A stretch of DNA of 64,000 nt, from positions 372,001 to 436,000 of the forward strand of contig JADJWH010000004.1 in assembly GCA_016716465.1 (NCBI GenBank), read 5' to 3'. Under the pieces are notes generated by a model. That model was not told the DNA's origin. It was given only the letters and a program-made list of their open reading frames with translations, and did not search any database. A program made the translations under genes and the position numbers. Positions 24,971-34,043 of the stretch are shown piece by piece (the first letter of the stretch is position 1; the number at the start of each line of letters is the position of its first letter). The stretch is from Gammaproteobacteria bacterium (GTDB lineage Bacteria > Pseudomonadota > Gammaproteobacteria > SZUA-140).

Positions 24971-26179
24971 ATGAGCACCTCCCCGCTGTCCAAGGAATTG
25001 CGGTCATCACTCGCACTCGTCACCCTCGCCGTATTGCTCACCGCCTGCGGACGGGATCAGCCCGCGCAAGAGCATGCGGGCGGCCCGCCGCCGGCCGCGG
25101 TGAGCATCGCCCCGGTGGAGGTGCGCAAGGTCGCGCAATGGGACGAGTTCACCGGCCGCATCGAGGCCACCGACACGGTGGAGATCCGCCCGCGCGTCAG
25201 CGGCTTCATCGAAAGCGTGCGCTTCAAGGAAGGCGGCGAGGTGAAGAAGGGCGATGTGCTGTTCGTCATCGACCCGCGACCCTATCGCGCGGCGCTCGAC
25301 CGTACCGAGGCGGAACTGGCGCAGGCGCGCGCGCAGGCGGCGCTCGCCAAATCGGAGGCTGGGCGCGCACAGCGGCTGCTCGAGACCAAGGTCATCTCGC
25401 AGGAGGCACACGACCAGCGCCTGGCCGCCGAACAGCAGGCCAATGCCGCCGTGCAGGCCGCCGCCGCCGCGGTCGAGACCGCGCGCCTGAACCTCGACTT
25501 CACCGAGGTGCGTTCGCCGATCAACGGCCGCGCCGGCGAGGCGCTGGTCACGGTGGGTAATCTGGTGCAGTCCGATCCCAGCCCGAGCACGCTCACCACG
25601 GTGGTCTCGCTGGACCCGGTGTATGCGGTGTTCGAGGGCGACGAACAGACCTACCTCCGTTATGGCGCGATGGCGCGCCGCGGCGAACGCCCGAGCTCGC
25701 GCGACAAACGCACCCCGGTGATGGTCGGCCTCAGCAATGAAGATGACTTTCCGCACCAGGGCTATGTCGATTTCGTCGACAACCAGCTCAACCCGGCCAC
25801 CGGCACCATCCGCGCGCGCGCCGTGCTCGACAACAAGGAGCGCATCTTCACGCCGGGCCTGTTCGCGCGCGTGAAGCTGCTCGGCAGCGGCGAATTCCCC
25901 GCCGTGCTGGTGGACGACAAGGCCATCCTGACCGATCAGGACCGCAAGTACGTCTATGTGCTCGGCCCGGAAAACCGCGCGCTGCGCCGCGATATCAAGA
26001 TCGGACGCAGCGCGGAGGGACTGCGCATCGTGACCGACGGACTCGGCCCGGAGGATCAGGTCATCGTGCACGGCGTGCAGAAGATCTTCTTCCCCGGCAT
26101 GCCGGTCCAGGCGCAGACCATCCGCATGGGTGACCCGCCGCCGGCACCGTCCGGTCCGGGCGCGCCGGGCGGACAGTGA
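24971..26179 (+). CDS. RND efflux periplasmic adaptor (MexE/AcrA type lipoprotein)
   Basis: 402 residues. A lipoprotein signal ends LLTAC (Cys about residue 26), anchoring it to the inner membrane. The family order is clear: barrel-sandwich half (EIRPRVSGFIESVRFKEGGEVKKGDVLFVIDP), alpha-helical hairpin (about 100-170, rich in Ala and Gln), second lipoyl half (LNLDFTEVRSPINGRAGEALVTVGNLVQ), beta-barrel and membrane-proximal domain. The ATG at 24971 is preceded by GGAG. It links the RND pump encoded 27 bases downstream to an outer-membrane channel; no TolC-like gene is present here, so the channel must come from elsewhere. The closest well-known type is MexE. Confidence 0.93.
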   Translation: MSTSPLSKELRSSLALVTLAVLLTACGRDQPAQEHAGGPPPAAVSIAPVEVRKVAQWDEFTGRIEATDTVEIRPRVSGFIESVRFKEGGEVKKGDVLFVIDPRPYRAALDRTEAELAQARAQAALAKSEAGRAQRLLETKVISQEAHDQRLAAEQQANAAVQAAAAAVETARLNLDFTEVRSPINGRAGEALVTVGNLVQSDPSPSTLTTVVSLDPVYAVFEGDEQTYLRYGAMARRGERPSSRDKRTPVMVGLSNEDDFPHQGYVDFVDNQLNPATGTIRARAVLDNKERIFTPGLFARVKLLGSGEFPAVLVDDKAILTDQDRKYVYVLGPENRALRRDIKIGRSAEGLRIVTDGLGPEDQVIVHGVQKIFFPGMPVQAQTIRMGDPPPAPSGPGAPGGQ

Positions 26180-26205
26180 CCCCCTGATCCCGTGAGAACA
26201 GCCCC

Positions 26206-29200
26206 GTGAGAGACTTTTCGCGATTCTTCGTCGACCGCCCGATCTTCGCCGCGGTCATTTCGATCCTGATCCTGACCGCCGGCCTGATCGCGCTGCCGCT
26301 GCTGCCGGTCACCGAATACCCGGATGTGGTGCCGCCGACCGTGCAGGTGCGCGCGGTCTATCCGGGCGCCAATCCCAAGGTGATCGCCGAAACCGTCGCC
26401 ACCCCGCTGGAGGAAGCGGTCAACGGCGTCGAGAACATGATGTACATGAAGTCGGTGGCCGGCTCCGACGGCGTCATGTACCTGACCGTCACCTTCAAAC
26501 CCGGGACCGACGTCGACCTCGCCCAGGTGCAGGTGCAGAACCGCGTCAGCCAGGCCAGCGCGCGCCTGCCCGAGGACGTACGCCGTCTCGGCGTCACCAC
26601 CGACAAGCAGTCGCCCAACCTGACCATGGTCGTGCATCTGCTCTCGCCCGATCAGACCTACGACGCCCTCTACCTGCGCAACTACGCCACCCTGCACGTC
26701 AAGGACGAACTCGCGCGCATCCCCGGTGTCGGTATGGCGATGATCTTCGGCGGTGGCGATTATTCCATGCGCGTCTGGCTGGACCCCGACAAGGTCTCGG
26801 CGCGCGGTCTCACCGCCGGGGACGTCGTGAACGCCATCCGCGAACAGAACGTGCAGGTATCGGCCGGCCAGATCGGCGCCCCGCCGCAGCCACAGACCAG
26901 CGACTTCACCCTCTCCATCAATGCCCAGGGCCGTCTCGTCACCGAGGAGGAGTTCGGCGACATCGTCGTCAAGACCGGCGCCGGCGGCGAACTCACCCGC
27001 CTGCGCGACGTCGCGCGGATTGAGCTTGGCGCCGCCGATTACGCCCTGCGCTCGCTGCTCAACAACGGGCAGGCGGTCGCGGTGGTGATCTTCCAGGCCC
27101 CCGGATCGAACACGATCGAGCTGTCGAATAACGTGCGCGCGCGCATGGCCGAGCTCGCGACGCGCTTCCCGGCGGACGTCAAGTGGGACGTGGTATACGA
27201 TCCGACCGTGTTCGTGCGTGATTCCATCAAGGCCGTGGTGACGACGCTGTCCGAGGCGGTGCTGCTGGTGGTGCTGGTGGTGATCCTGTTCCTGCAGACC
27301 TGGCGCGCCTCCATCATTCCGCTGATCGCGGTGCCGGTCTCCATCATCGGCACCTTCGCGGTGCTGCTCGCGCTCGGCTTCTCCATCAACACGCTGACGC
27401 TGTTCGGCCTGGTGCTCGCCATCGGCATCGTGGTCGACGACGCCATCGTCGTGGTCGAGAACGTCGAACGCAACATCGAGAACGGCCTCACGCCGCTCGC
27501 CGCCGCCCACCAGGCGATGCGCGAGGTGAGCGGACCGATCATCGCCATCGCCCTGGTGCTGGTCGCGGTGTTCGTGCCGATCTCGTTCCTGTCCGGCATC
27601 ACCGGCCAGTTCTACCGCCAGTTCGCCGTCACGATCGCCATCTCGACCGTGATCTCCGCGATCAACTCGCTGACGCTGTCGCCGGCGCTCGCCGCCGTGC
27701 TGCTCAAGCCGCGCGGCGCGCCGCCCGACCTGCCGACGCGCGTCATCGACCGCCTGTTCGGCTGGCTGTTCCGACCGTTCAACCACGCCTTCCGCGGCGC
27801 CGCCCACTTCTATGCCGAGAGCGGGCGGCCGGCGCTGCGACGCGCGCCGCTGATGCTGGCGGTGTACGCGATCCTGATCGGCGCGACGGTGGTGATGTTC
27901 CGCACCGTGCCCGGCGGTTTCATCCCGACGCAGGACAAGCTCTACCTGATCGGCGGGGTGCAGCTTCCCGCCGGTTCCTCCCTCGACCGCACCGAGGTCG
28001 TGGTGCGCAAGATGAGCGAACTCGCCCTCGGCACCGATGGAGTCAAGGACGCGGTCGCCTTCCCTGGCCTCAACCCGATGCAGTTCAACAACACGCCGAA
28101 CTCCGGCACGATCTTCTTCGGCCTCGACGGTTTCGACGCGCGCACGCGGCCCGCGCCGGAGATCGTCGGCGAGCTGATGGGCAAGTTCTCCGGTATCCAG
28201 GAGGCCTTCGCCTTCGCCATCATGCCGCCGCCGATCCTCGGTATCGGCACCGGCTCCGGCTATTCGCTTTACGTGCAGGATCGCGCCGGCGTCGGCTACG
28301 GCGAGCTGCAGAACGCCGTCAACGGCTTTGCCGGCGCGCTGTCGCAGGTACCCGGCATGGGCTTCCCGTTCACCTCCTACCAGTCCAACGTGCCGCAGCT
28401 CACCGCCGAGATCGACCGCGTCAAGGCGAAGGCGCAGGGCCTGGCGCTGACCGACGTGTTCGAGACGCTGCAGATCTATCTCGGTTCATCCTATGTCAAC
28501 GACTTCAACCGCTTCGGCCGCACCTACCAGGTGTACGCGCAGGCGGACGCGCCGTACCGCGACCAGGCCGAGGACATCACCGCGCTGCGCACGCGCAACC
28601 TGAACGGCGAGATGGTGCCGATCGGCAGCGTGGTGACGGTGAGCCAGACCTACGGGCCGGACCCGGTGATCCGCTACAACGGTTACCCGGCCGCCGATCT
28701 GTTCGGCGAATCCGACCCGCGCGTGATGTCCTCGCAGCAGGCCATCTCCACCATCGCCGGGATGGCGCCGCGGGTGCTGCCCGCCGGCATGGGCTTCGAG
28801 TGGACCGACCTCAGCTTCCAGCAGGTGACGCAGGGCAATGCCGCGCTGGTGGTGTTCCCGCTGTCGGTGCTGCTCGTGTTCCTGGTGCTGGCCTCGCTCT
28901 ACGAGAGCTGGACGCTGCCGCTGGCGGTGATCCTGATCGTGCCGATGTGCCTGCTGTTCGCGCTGTGCGGCATCTGGCTCACCGGCGGCGACAACAACAT
29001 CTTCGTGCAGATCGGCATGGCCGTGCTGATGGGGCTGGCGTGCAAGAACGCGATCCTGATCGTCGAGTTCGCGCGCGAACTGGAGCTCGAGGGCAAGGGC
29101 GTGGTGGAGGCGGCGATCGAGGCCTGCCGCCTGCGTATGCGCCCGATCGTGATGACCTCCACCGCCTTCATCGCCGGCGTCATCCCGATGGTATTCTCCA

Positions 29201-29358
29201 GCGGCGCCGGTTCCGAGGTGCGCGAGGTCATGGGCATCACGGTGTTCTCCGGCATGATCGGCGTGACGCTGTTCGGGCTGTTCCTGACGCCGGTGTTCTA
29301 TGTCGTCCTGCGGAAGCTGGTGTTGCGGAGACAGCAGAAACGGGAAAACGCCGCCTAG
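26206..29358 (+). CDS. RND multidrug efflux pump, HAE-1 family (MexF/OqxB-like)
   Basis: 1050 residues, the normal length. The start is GTG at 26206, giving MRDFSRFFVDRPIFAAVISI, the standard N-terminus. Twelve membrane helices and two large periplasmic loops are present. The proton-relay Asp pair is in GIVVDDAIVVVENVERNIE (helix 4), and the pump also has FLVLASLYESWTLPLAVI in helix 8-9 and LMGLACKNAILIVEFARELE in helix 10. It exports lipophilic drugs, dyes or metabolites using the proton gradient. It follows its adaptor gene by 27 bases and is closed by a strong terminator. No regulator gene (TetR, LysR or MexT type) is adjacent. Confidence 0.95.
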   Translation: MRDFSRFFVDRPIFAAVISILILTAGLIALPLLPVTEYPDVVPPTVQVRAVYPGANPKVIAETVATPLEEAVNGVENMMYMKSVAGSDGVMYLTVTFKPGTDVDLAQVQVQNRVSQASARLPEDVRRLGVTTDKQSPNLTMVVHLLSPDQTYDALYLRNYATLHVKDELARIPGVGMAMIFGGGDYSMRVWLDPDKVSARGLTAGDVVNAIREQNVQVSAGQIGAPPQPQTSDFTLSINAQGRLVTEEEFGDIVVKTGAGGELTRLRDVARIELGAADYALRSLLNNGQAVAVVIFQAPGSNTIELSNNVRARMAELATRFPADVKWDVVYDPTVFVRDSIKAVVTTLSEAVLLVVLVVILFLQTWRASIIPLIAVPVSIIGTFAVLLALGFSINTLTLFGLVLAIGIVVDDAIVVVENVERNIENGLTPLAAAHQAMREVSGPIIAIALVLVAVFVPISFLSGITGQFYRQFAVTIAISTVISAINSLTLSPALAAVLLKPRGAPPDLPTRVIDRLFGWLFRPFNHAFRGAAHFYAESGRPALRRAPLMLAVYAILIGATVVMFRTVPGGFIPTQDKLYLIGGVQLPAGSSLDRTEVVVRKMSELALGTDGVKDAVAFPGLNPMQFNNTPNSGTIFFGLDGFDARTRPAPEIVGELMGKFSGIQEAFAFAIMPPPILGIGTGSGYSLYVQDRAGVGYGELQNAVNGFAGALSQVPGMGFPFTSYQSNVPQLTAEIDRVKAKAQGLALTDVFETLQIYLGSSYVNDFNRFGRTYQVYAQADAPYRDQAEDITALRTRNLNGEMVPIGSVVTVSQTYGPDPVIRYNGYPAADLFGESDPRVMSSQQAISTIAGMAPRVLPAGMGFEWTDLSFQQVTQGNAALVVFPLSVLLVFLVLASLYESWTLPLAVILIVPMCLLFALCGIWLTGGDNNIFVQIGMAVLMGLACKNAILIVEFARELELEGKGVVEAAIEACRLRMRPIVMTSTAFIAGVIPMVFSSGAGSEVREVMGITVFSGMIGVTLFGLFLTPVFYVVLRKLVLRRQQKRENAA

Positions 29359-29363
29359 CGCGG

Positions 29364-29405
29364 CCTGCCCGCCGGCACGAGCCGTGCCGGCGGGCAGGAT
29401 TTTTT
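29364..29405 (+). terminator. Rho-independent terminator of the RND operon
   Basis: A perfect 15-bp GC-rich stem (29364-29378 with 29384-29398, 5-base loop) is followed by A and a T run. It starts five bases after the pump stop. The T run touches the stop codon of the convergent minus-strand gene. Confidence 0.93.
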
Positions 29406-29802
29406 ATTTGCCGGCAGGCCTTTCGATCTGTACCGCGTGGATCTTCATCGCGCCGCCTTCCTTGACGAACTTCGACGCGTAGATGGTGACCGTCATGTCG
29501 TGCACGAAGGCCTCGCGCAGGGTCGTGGCAATCTCCGTGTTGACGACCGGGTCCTCGTGCAGTGACAGGGTGAAGATCTTCTCGCCGGTGGTGTCGAGGG
29601 TAATGAACACCTCGTTGTTAGTGATGTCCTCGTTCTTGCCGAACTTGTAGTCCTTGATCTGGCTCCGGTACAGCGTGATCTTGCCCGTATTCATATCCGA
29701 ATGCGTGTCGGGCAGATGGAGCGAGGACGGCGCGTCGGCCAGCGCGGTGAGCGCGAAGGCGAGTCCGGCGCTCAGCAGGGAGCTTTTTACGATGGTATTC
29801 AT
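29404..29802 (-). CDS. Hypothetical exported protein
   Basis: 132 residues with a signal peptide (MNTIVKSSLLSAGLAFALTALADA). The mature part is beta-rich (KITLYRSQIKDYKFG, NNEVFITLDTTGEKIFTLSL, MTVTIYASKFV, MKIHAVQIER) and has no Cys. I do not recognise the family; the strand pattern suggests a small periplasmic beta fold. The ATG at 29802 is chosen because the signal peptide starts there and AAGGAGG lies at the right distance; an ATG nine bases upstream would be too close to it. It converges with the RND operon. Confidence 0.7.
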   Translation of the reverse strand: MNTIVKSSLLSAGLAFALTALADAPSSLHLPDTHSDMNTGKITLYRSQIKDYKFGKNEDITNNEVFITLDTTGEKIFTLSLHEDPVVNTEIATTLREAFVHDMTVTIYASKFVKEGGAMKIHAVQIERPAGK

Positions 29803-30049
29803 GGCGGTCATCCTCCTTATGCGGTTAGATACATCATGGGTAACCGAAGCATTCTCACGCATGGTCGCACGCGCGGATTAATCGGGGCTTAACGACTGGC
29901 GCCGGTGTGCTCGCCCCGCCGCGCCACACCGGACCACACCGGATCATAGCACAGCGGTCGCCCGCGGCTCCACCCCGCCGATCAACTCCCTGATACTTCT
30001 TGAAGTGTGCTCGCGCGCGGGACGAGCGGCGGCGCGGAATTCCGCGGCG

Positions 30050-30445
30050 TCAGTCGGCGTCGACGAGCTGGGAAACGATGCTGAGCGAATCGTTGGAACT
30101 GACCCAGGTCTTCATGGTCAGGGTCTCCAGCGCCTGGGTCTGTTCGTACTGCGTGTCCACCGTGAAGATGTAGAACTTGCCGCTGTAGACGGTGTTCTGC
30201 TCCTCGGCGCTGATCTGGAACGACTGGAGGGTGCCCAGCGTCTGCCGGTGCTGTTCCAGCGCATCGAGCTGGAGCTGGCGCTCGCTCTCCGGATAGAAGC
30301 GGACCGCATCGGCGAAGTTTCCCTGCTGTATGAGCTGGTAGTAGCGCTCGACCATGCCGCGCGCCTTCAGGTCTATCTCGGAGGGGCCGCAGGCCGCGAG
30401 CGCGAGCAGGCATGACAGGACGACCGTTGCGCCGAATCTCTTCAT
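30050..30445 (-). CDS. Small lipoprotein, NTF2-like candidate
   Basis: 131 residues with a lipoprotein signal (MKRFGATVVLSCLLALAAC). The mature protein starts with a helix (KARGMVERYYQLIQQGNFADAVRFYP) followed by alternating strands, a pattern common in small NTF2-like lipoproteins that bind hydrophobic ligands. This is inference from pattern only. The ATG at 30445 follows GGAGGGC. It lies 56 bases after the methyltransferase-like gene on the same strand and is probably the last gene of the gltBD-hemE transcript. Confidence 0.72.
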   Translation of the reverse strand: MKRFGATVVLSCLLALAACGPSEIDLKARGMVERYYQLIQQGNFADAVRFYPESERQLQLDALEQHRQTLGTLQSFQISAEEQNTVYSGKFYIFTVDTQYEQTQALETLTMKTWVSSNDSLSIVSQLVDAD

Positions 30446-30501
30446 GATATGCCCTCCTCCAGACACGGCCACGCGCGCGTTGCTCCTCAAAGGACGCACG
30501 A

Positions 30502-31392
30502 TCAGACGGTGAATCCGCGCGTGCGCAGATATTCCCTGGCTTCGAGCGCGGTGAGCGCGAGGTCGAGCTCCTGTTCCCAGTCGTAGGGCCCGACCGCCTC
30601 CATCTCGCGCTCCACATGGATGTCGCGATACGGCTCGTCGGCGAAGATCCTCACGTGGCGCACCTCTTCGATGCTGGGCGTGAGGTCCGGCCATACCTCG
30701 TGCAACACATCCTTCGGCCGCACGATCGTCCACTCGGCGATCTGCCGGTAACGCTCCGGCAGCTGTGTGTAGGCCTCCGCGGTGCCGGTCTGGCGGCGGC
30801 CAGTGGAGGCGTCGACATGATCGGTATGGATGAAGATGATCAGCCTGGGCGCGTGGGCGACGATCGCGGGCGTTCGGTTGATGCCGGCCGGCATCCAGGC
30901 CGAGAGCGCGACGTCGATCGGGCGGGTCAACGTCTCCAGGGTTTCACTGCCCGGCTCATAGCAGGAGGGATCGTAAAATTCCGCGATCTGGTTCGGCTTG
31001 TCGGCCGGATCGGCGAGGCCGAGCACGCGGACGCCCTCGCGCGCGAGCAGGCTGCCGAGGAAACCGTTGCGTCCGTGCACGTCGCACACCAGCGGATCGT
31101 CCGCCACCTGGCGCGCGCACTGCGCGATCTGGCGCAGTTCGGCGCGCAGGGGATAGAACGGGGCGATGGTATGCGCATGCGTGGCGGGATCGCGGTCCGG
31201 GTTGCTGAACACCAGCGCGTGCAGGGGCAGCCCGCGGATGCGCTCGGCGAACGGCAGTTCGGGCTTCCAGGCCGGATGCAGCCGTTCCTGGAAGGCAATG
31301 ATGCGGTTGAACATCTCCTCGGAAAAGCCCGCGAGCCGGCGCAGCTTTTCGAACTCGGGCGGGAGTTCACCCGCCTGGCCCGGTCCGTTCAT
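30502..31392 (-). CDS. Methyltransferase-like conserved protein downstream of hemE
   Basis: 296 residues, soluble. I do not recognise a named family, but the middle reads like a class I SAM-methyltransferase core: motif I VCDVHGRNGFLGSLLAREG, motif II VRVLGLAD and a motif IV-like DVALSAWMPAGINR. The helical N-terminus (about 1-90) and acidic C-terminus (WEQELDLALTALEAREYLRTRG) are outside the core. The ATG at 31392 overlaps the region just after hemE, whose stop is 26 bases upstream, so the two are likely co-transcribed. A role in heme or tetrapyrrole metabolism is suggested only by position. Confidence 0.7.
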   Translation of the reverse strand: MNGPGQAGELPPEFEKLRRLAGFSEEMFNRIIAFQERLHPAWKPELPFAERIRGLPLHALVFSNPDRDPATHAHTIAPFYPLRAELRQIAQCARQVADDPLVCDVHGRNGFLGSLLAREGVRVLGLADPADKPNQIAEFYDPSCYEPGSETLETLTRPIDVALSAWMPAGINRTPAIVAHAPRLIIFIHTDHVDASTGRRQTGTAEAYTQLPERYRQIAEWTIVRPKDVLHEVWPDLTPSIEEVRHVRIFADEPYRDIHVEREMEAVGPYDWEQELDLALTALEAREYLRTRGFTV

Positions 31393-31417
31393 GGCCTGGT
31401 CTCCGGCGCGCGGGCCA

Positions 31418-32479
<1,062 letters not shown>

Positions 32480-32597
32480 GTGTCGCGCCCTCCTCTGCGG
32501 CGCCGGGAGAAAAGGGATCGATTGCCCTCTCCGCACCCCCGCATCAATATATGGATCGATACGGAAACAGGCGCCGGGCCCGATTCCGCTTGCGCGC

Positions 32598-34040
32598 TCA
32601 GCGCGGCAGTTCGCTGTAACCCATCAGGAATTCGTCTACCGCGCGGGCGGCCTGGCGCCCCTCGCGGATGGCCCACACGACGAGCGATTGTCCGCGCCGC
32701 ATGTCGCCGGCGGCGAACACCTTGGAGATCGAGGTCTGGTATTTCTCGGTATCGGCCGCCACATTGCCGCGCGGATCACGCGTCACGCCGAGCTCCTCCA
32801 GCAGGCCGGCATGCACCGGATGCACGAAGCCCATCGCGAGCAGCACCAGGTCCGCCTTCAGCTCCAGCGTCTGGTCCGGCAGTTCCTTCATCTGCCAGCG
32901 GCCCTGCGCGTCCTGGTTCCACTCGACGCGGATCGCGCGCAGGTGCTTGACCGCGCCGTCTTCGCCACGCAGTTCCTTCGTTGCCACGCACCAGTCGCGC
33001 GCAACGCCCTCGGCCTGCGAGCTCGAGGTGCGCAGGCGATTCGGCCAGTACGGCCAGGTGGTGCCCTTGTCCGGGTGCTCCGGCGGTTTCGGCAGGATCT
33101 CGATCTGCGTCACCGAGCGGGCACCCTGGCGGATCGAGGTGCCGATGCAGTCGGAACCGGTGTCGCCGCCACCGATGACGACGACATGCTTGTCCTGCGC
33201 GCTGATCGCCTGCTCCGGCGGGATGGCGTCACCGGCATTGCGGCGGTTCTGCTGCTCGAGGAACCGCATGGCGAAATGCACGCCGGCCAGCTCGCGTCCC
33301 GGCACCGGCAGGTCGCGCGGCTGCTCGGCGCCGCCGGTCAGGACCACGGCGTCGAAATCGTCGAGCAGGCGTTTCGCCGGCAGGTCGCGTCCGACATGGA
33401 CCCCGGTGCGGAAGCTCACACCCTCCTGCCGCATCTGTTCGACGCGGCGATCGATCAGCTGCTTCTCCATCTTGAAGTCCGGGATGCCGTAGCGCAGCAG
33501 CCCGCCGACGCGGTCCTGTTTCTCGAACACGGTGACCGCATGGCCGACGCGCGCCAGTTGCTGCGCGCAGGCGAGGCCGGCCGGACCGGAACCGACGATC
33601 GCCACCGTCTTGCCAGTCGGATGCGCCGCCGGCAAGGGCGTAACCCAGCCCTGCTCCCAGCCCTTGTCGACGATGGCGCACTCGATGGTCTTGATCGTCA
33701 CCGGGTTGTCGTCGATGTTGAGGGTGCACGCCTCCTCGCACGGCGCCGGGCAGATGCGCCCGGTGAACTCGGGGAAGTTATTGGTGGAATGCAGCACCTC
33801 GAGCGCGCTGCGCCACTCGGCGCGGTATACCAGGTCGTTCCAGTCCGGGATGATGTTGTTGACCGGACAGCCCTGGTGACAGAACGGGATGCCGCAGTCC
33901 ATGCAGCGTGCGCCCTGCAGACTGAGATCGGCGTCGCTGAGCGGGACGACGAACTCGGAATAATGCTTGATGCGCTGCTCCACCGGCGCGTACTTGCGCT
34001 CCTTGCGCTCGAATTCGAGGAATCCGGTCGGCTTGCCCAT
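32598..34040 (-). CDS. gltD: Glutamate synthase small subunit GltD
   Basis: 480 residues. The small subunit takes electrons from NADPH through FAD and two 4Fe-4S clusters to GltB. Cluster cysteines are visible at 46/49/54/58 (CMDCGIPFCHQGCP) and 97/101/105 (CPAPCEEAC). The FAD loop is VAIVGSGPAGLACAQQLA and the NADPH loop VVVIGGGDTGSDCIG; a second FAD motif, KVFAAGDMRRGQSLVVWAI, is near the C-terminus. The ATG at 34040 lies three bases after the gltB stop, so the subunits are co-translated in the usual gltB-gltD order. Confidence 0.97.
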   Translation of the reverse strand: MGKPTGFLEFERKERKYAPVEQRIKHYSEFVVPLSDADLSLQGARCMDCGIPFCHQGCPVNNIIPDWNDLVYRAEWRSALEVLHSTNNFPEFTGRICPAPCEEACTLNIDDNPVTIKTIECAIVDKGWEQGWVTPLPAAHPTGKTVAIVGSGPAGLACAQQLARVGHAVTVFEKQDRVGGLLRYGIPDFKMEKQLIDRRVEQMRQEGVSFRTGVHVGRDLPAKRLLDDFDAVVLTGGAEQPRDLPVPGRELAGVHFAMRFLEQQNRRNAGDAIPPEQAISAQDKHVVVIGGGDTGSDCIGTSIRQGARSVTQIEILPKPPEHPDKGTTWPYWPNRLRTSSSQAEGVARDWCVATKELRGEDGAVKHLRAIRVEWNQDAQGRWQMKELPDQTLELKADLVLLAMGFVHPVHAGLLEELGVTRDPRGNVAADTEKYQTSISKVFAAGDMRRGQSLVVWAIREGRQAARAVDEFLMGYSELPR

Positions 34041-34043
34041 GGC

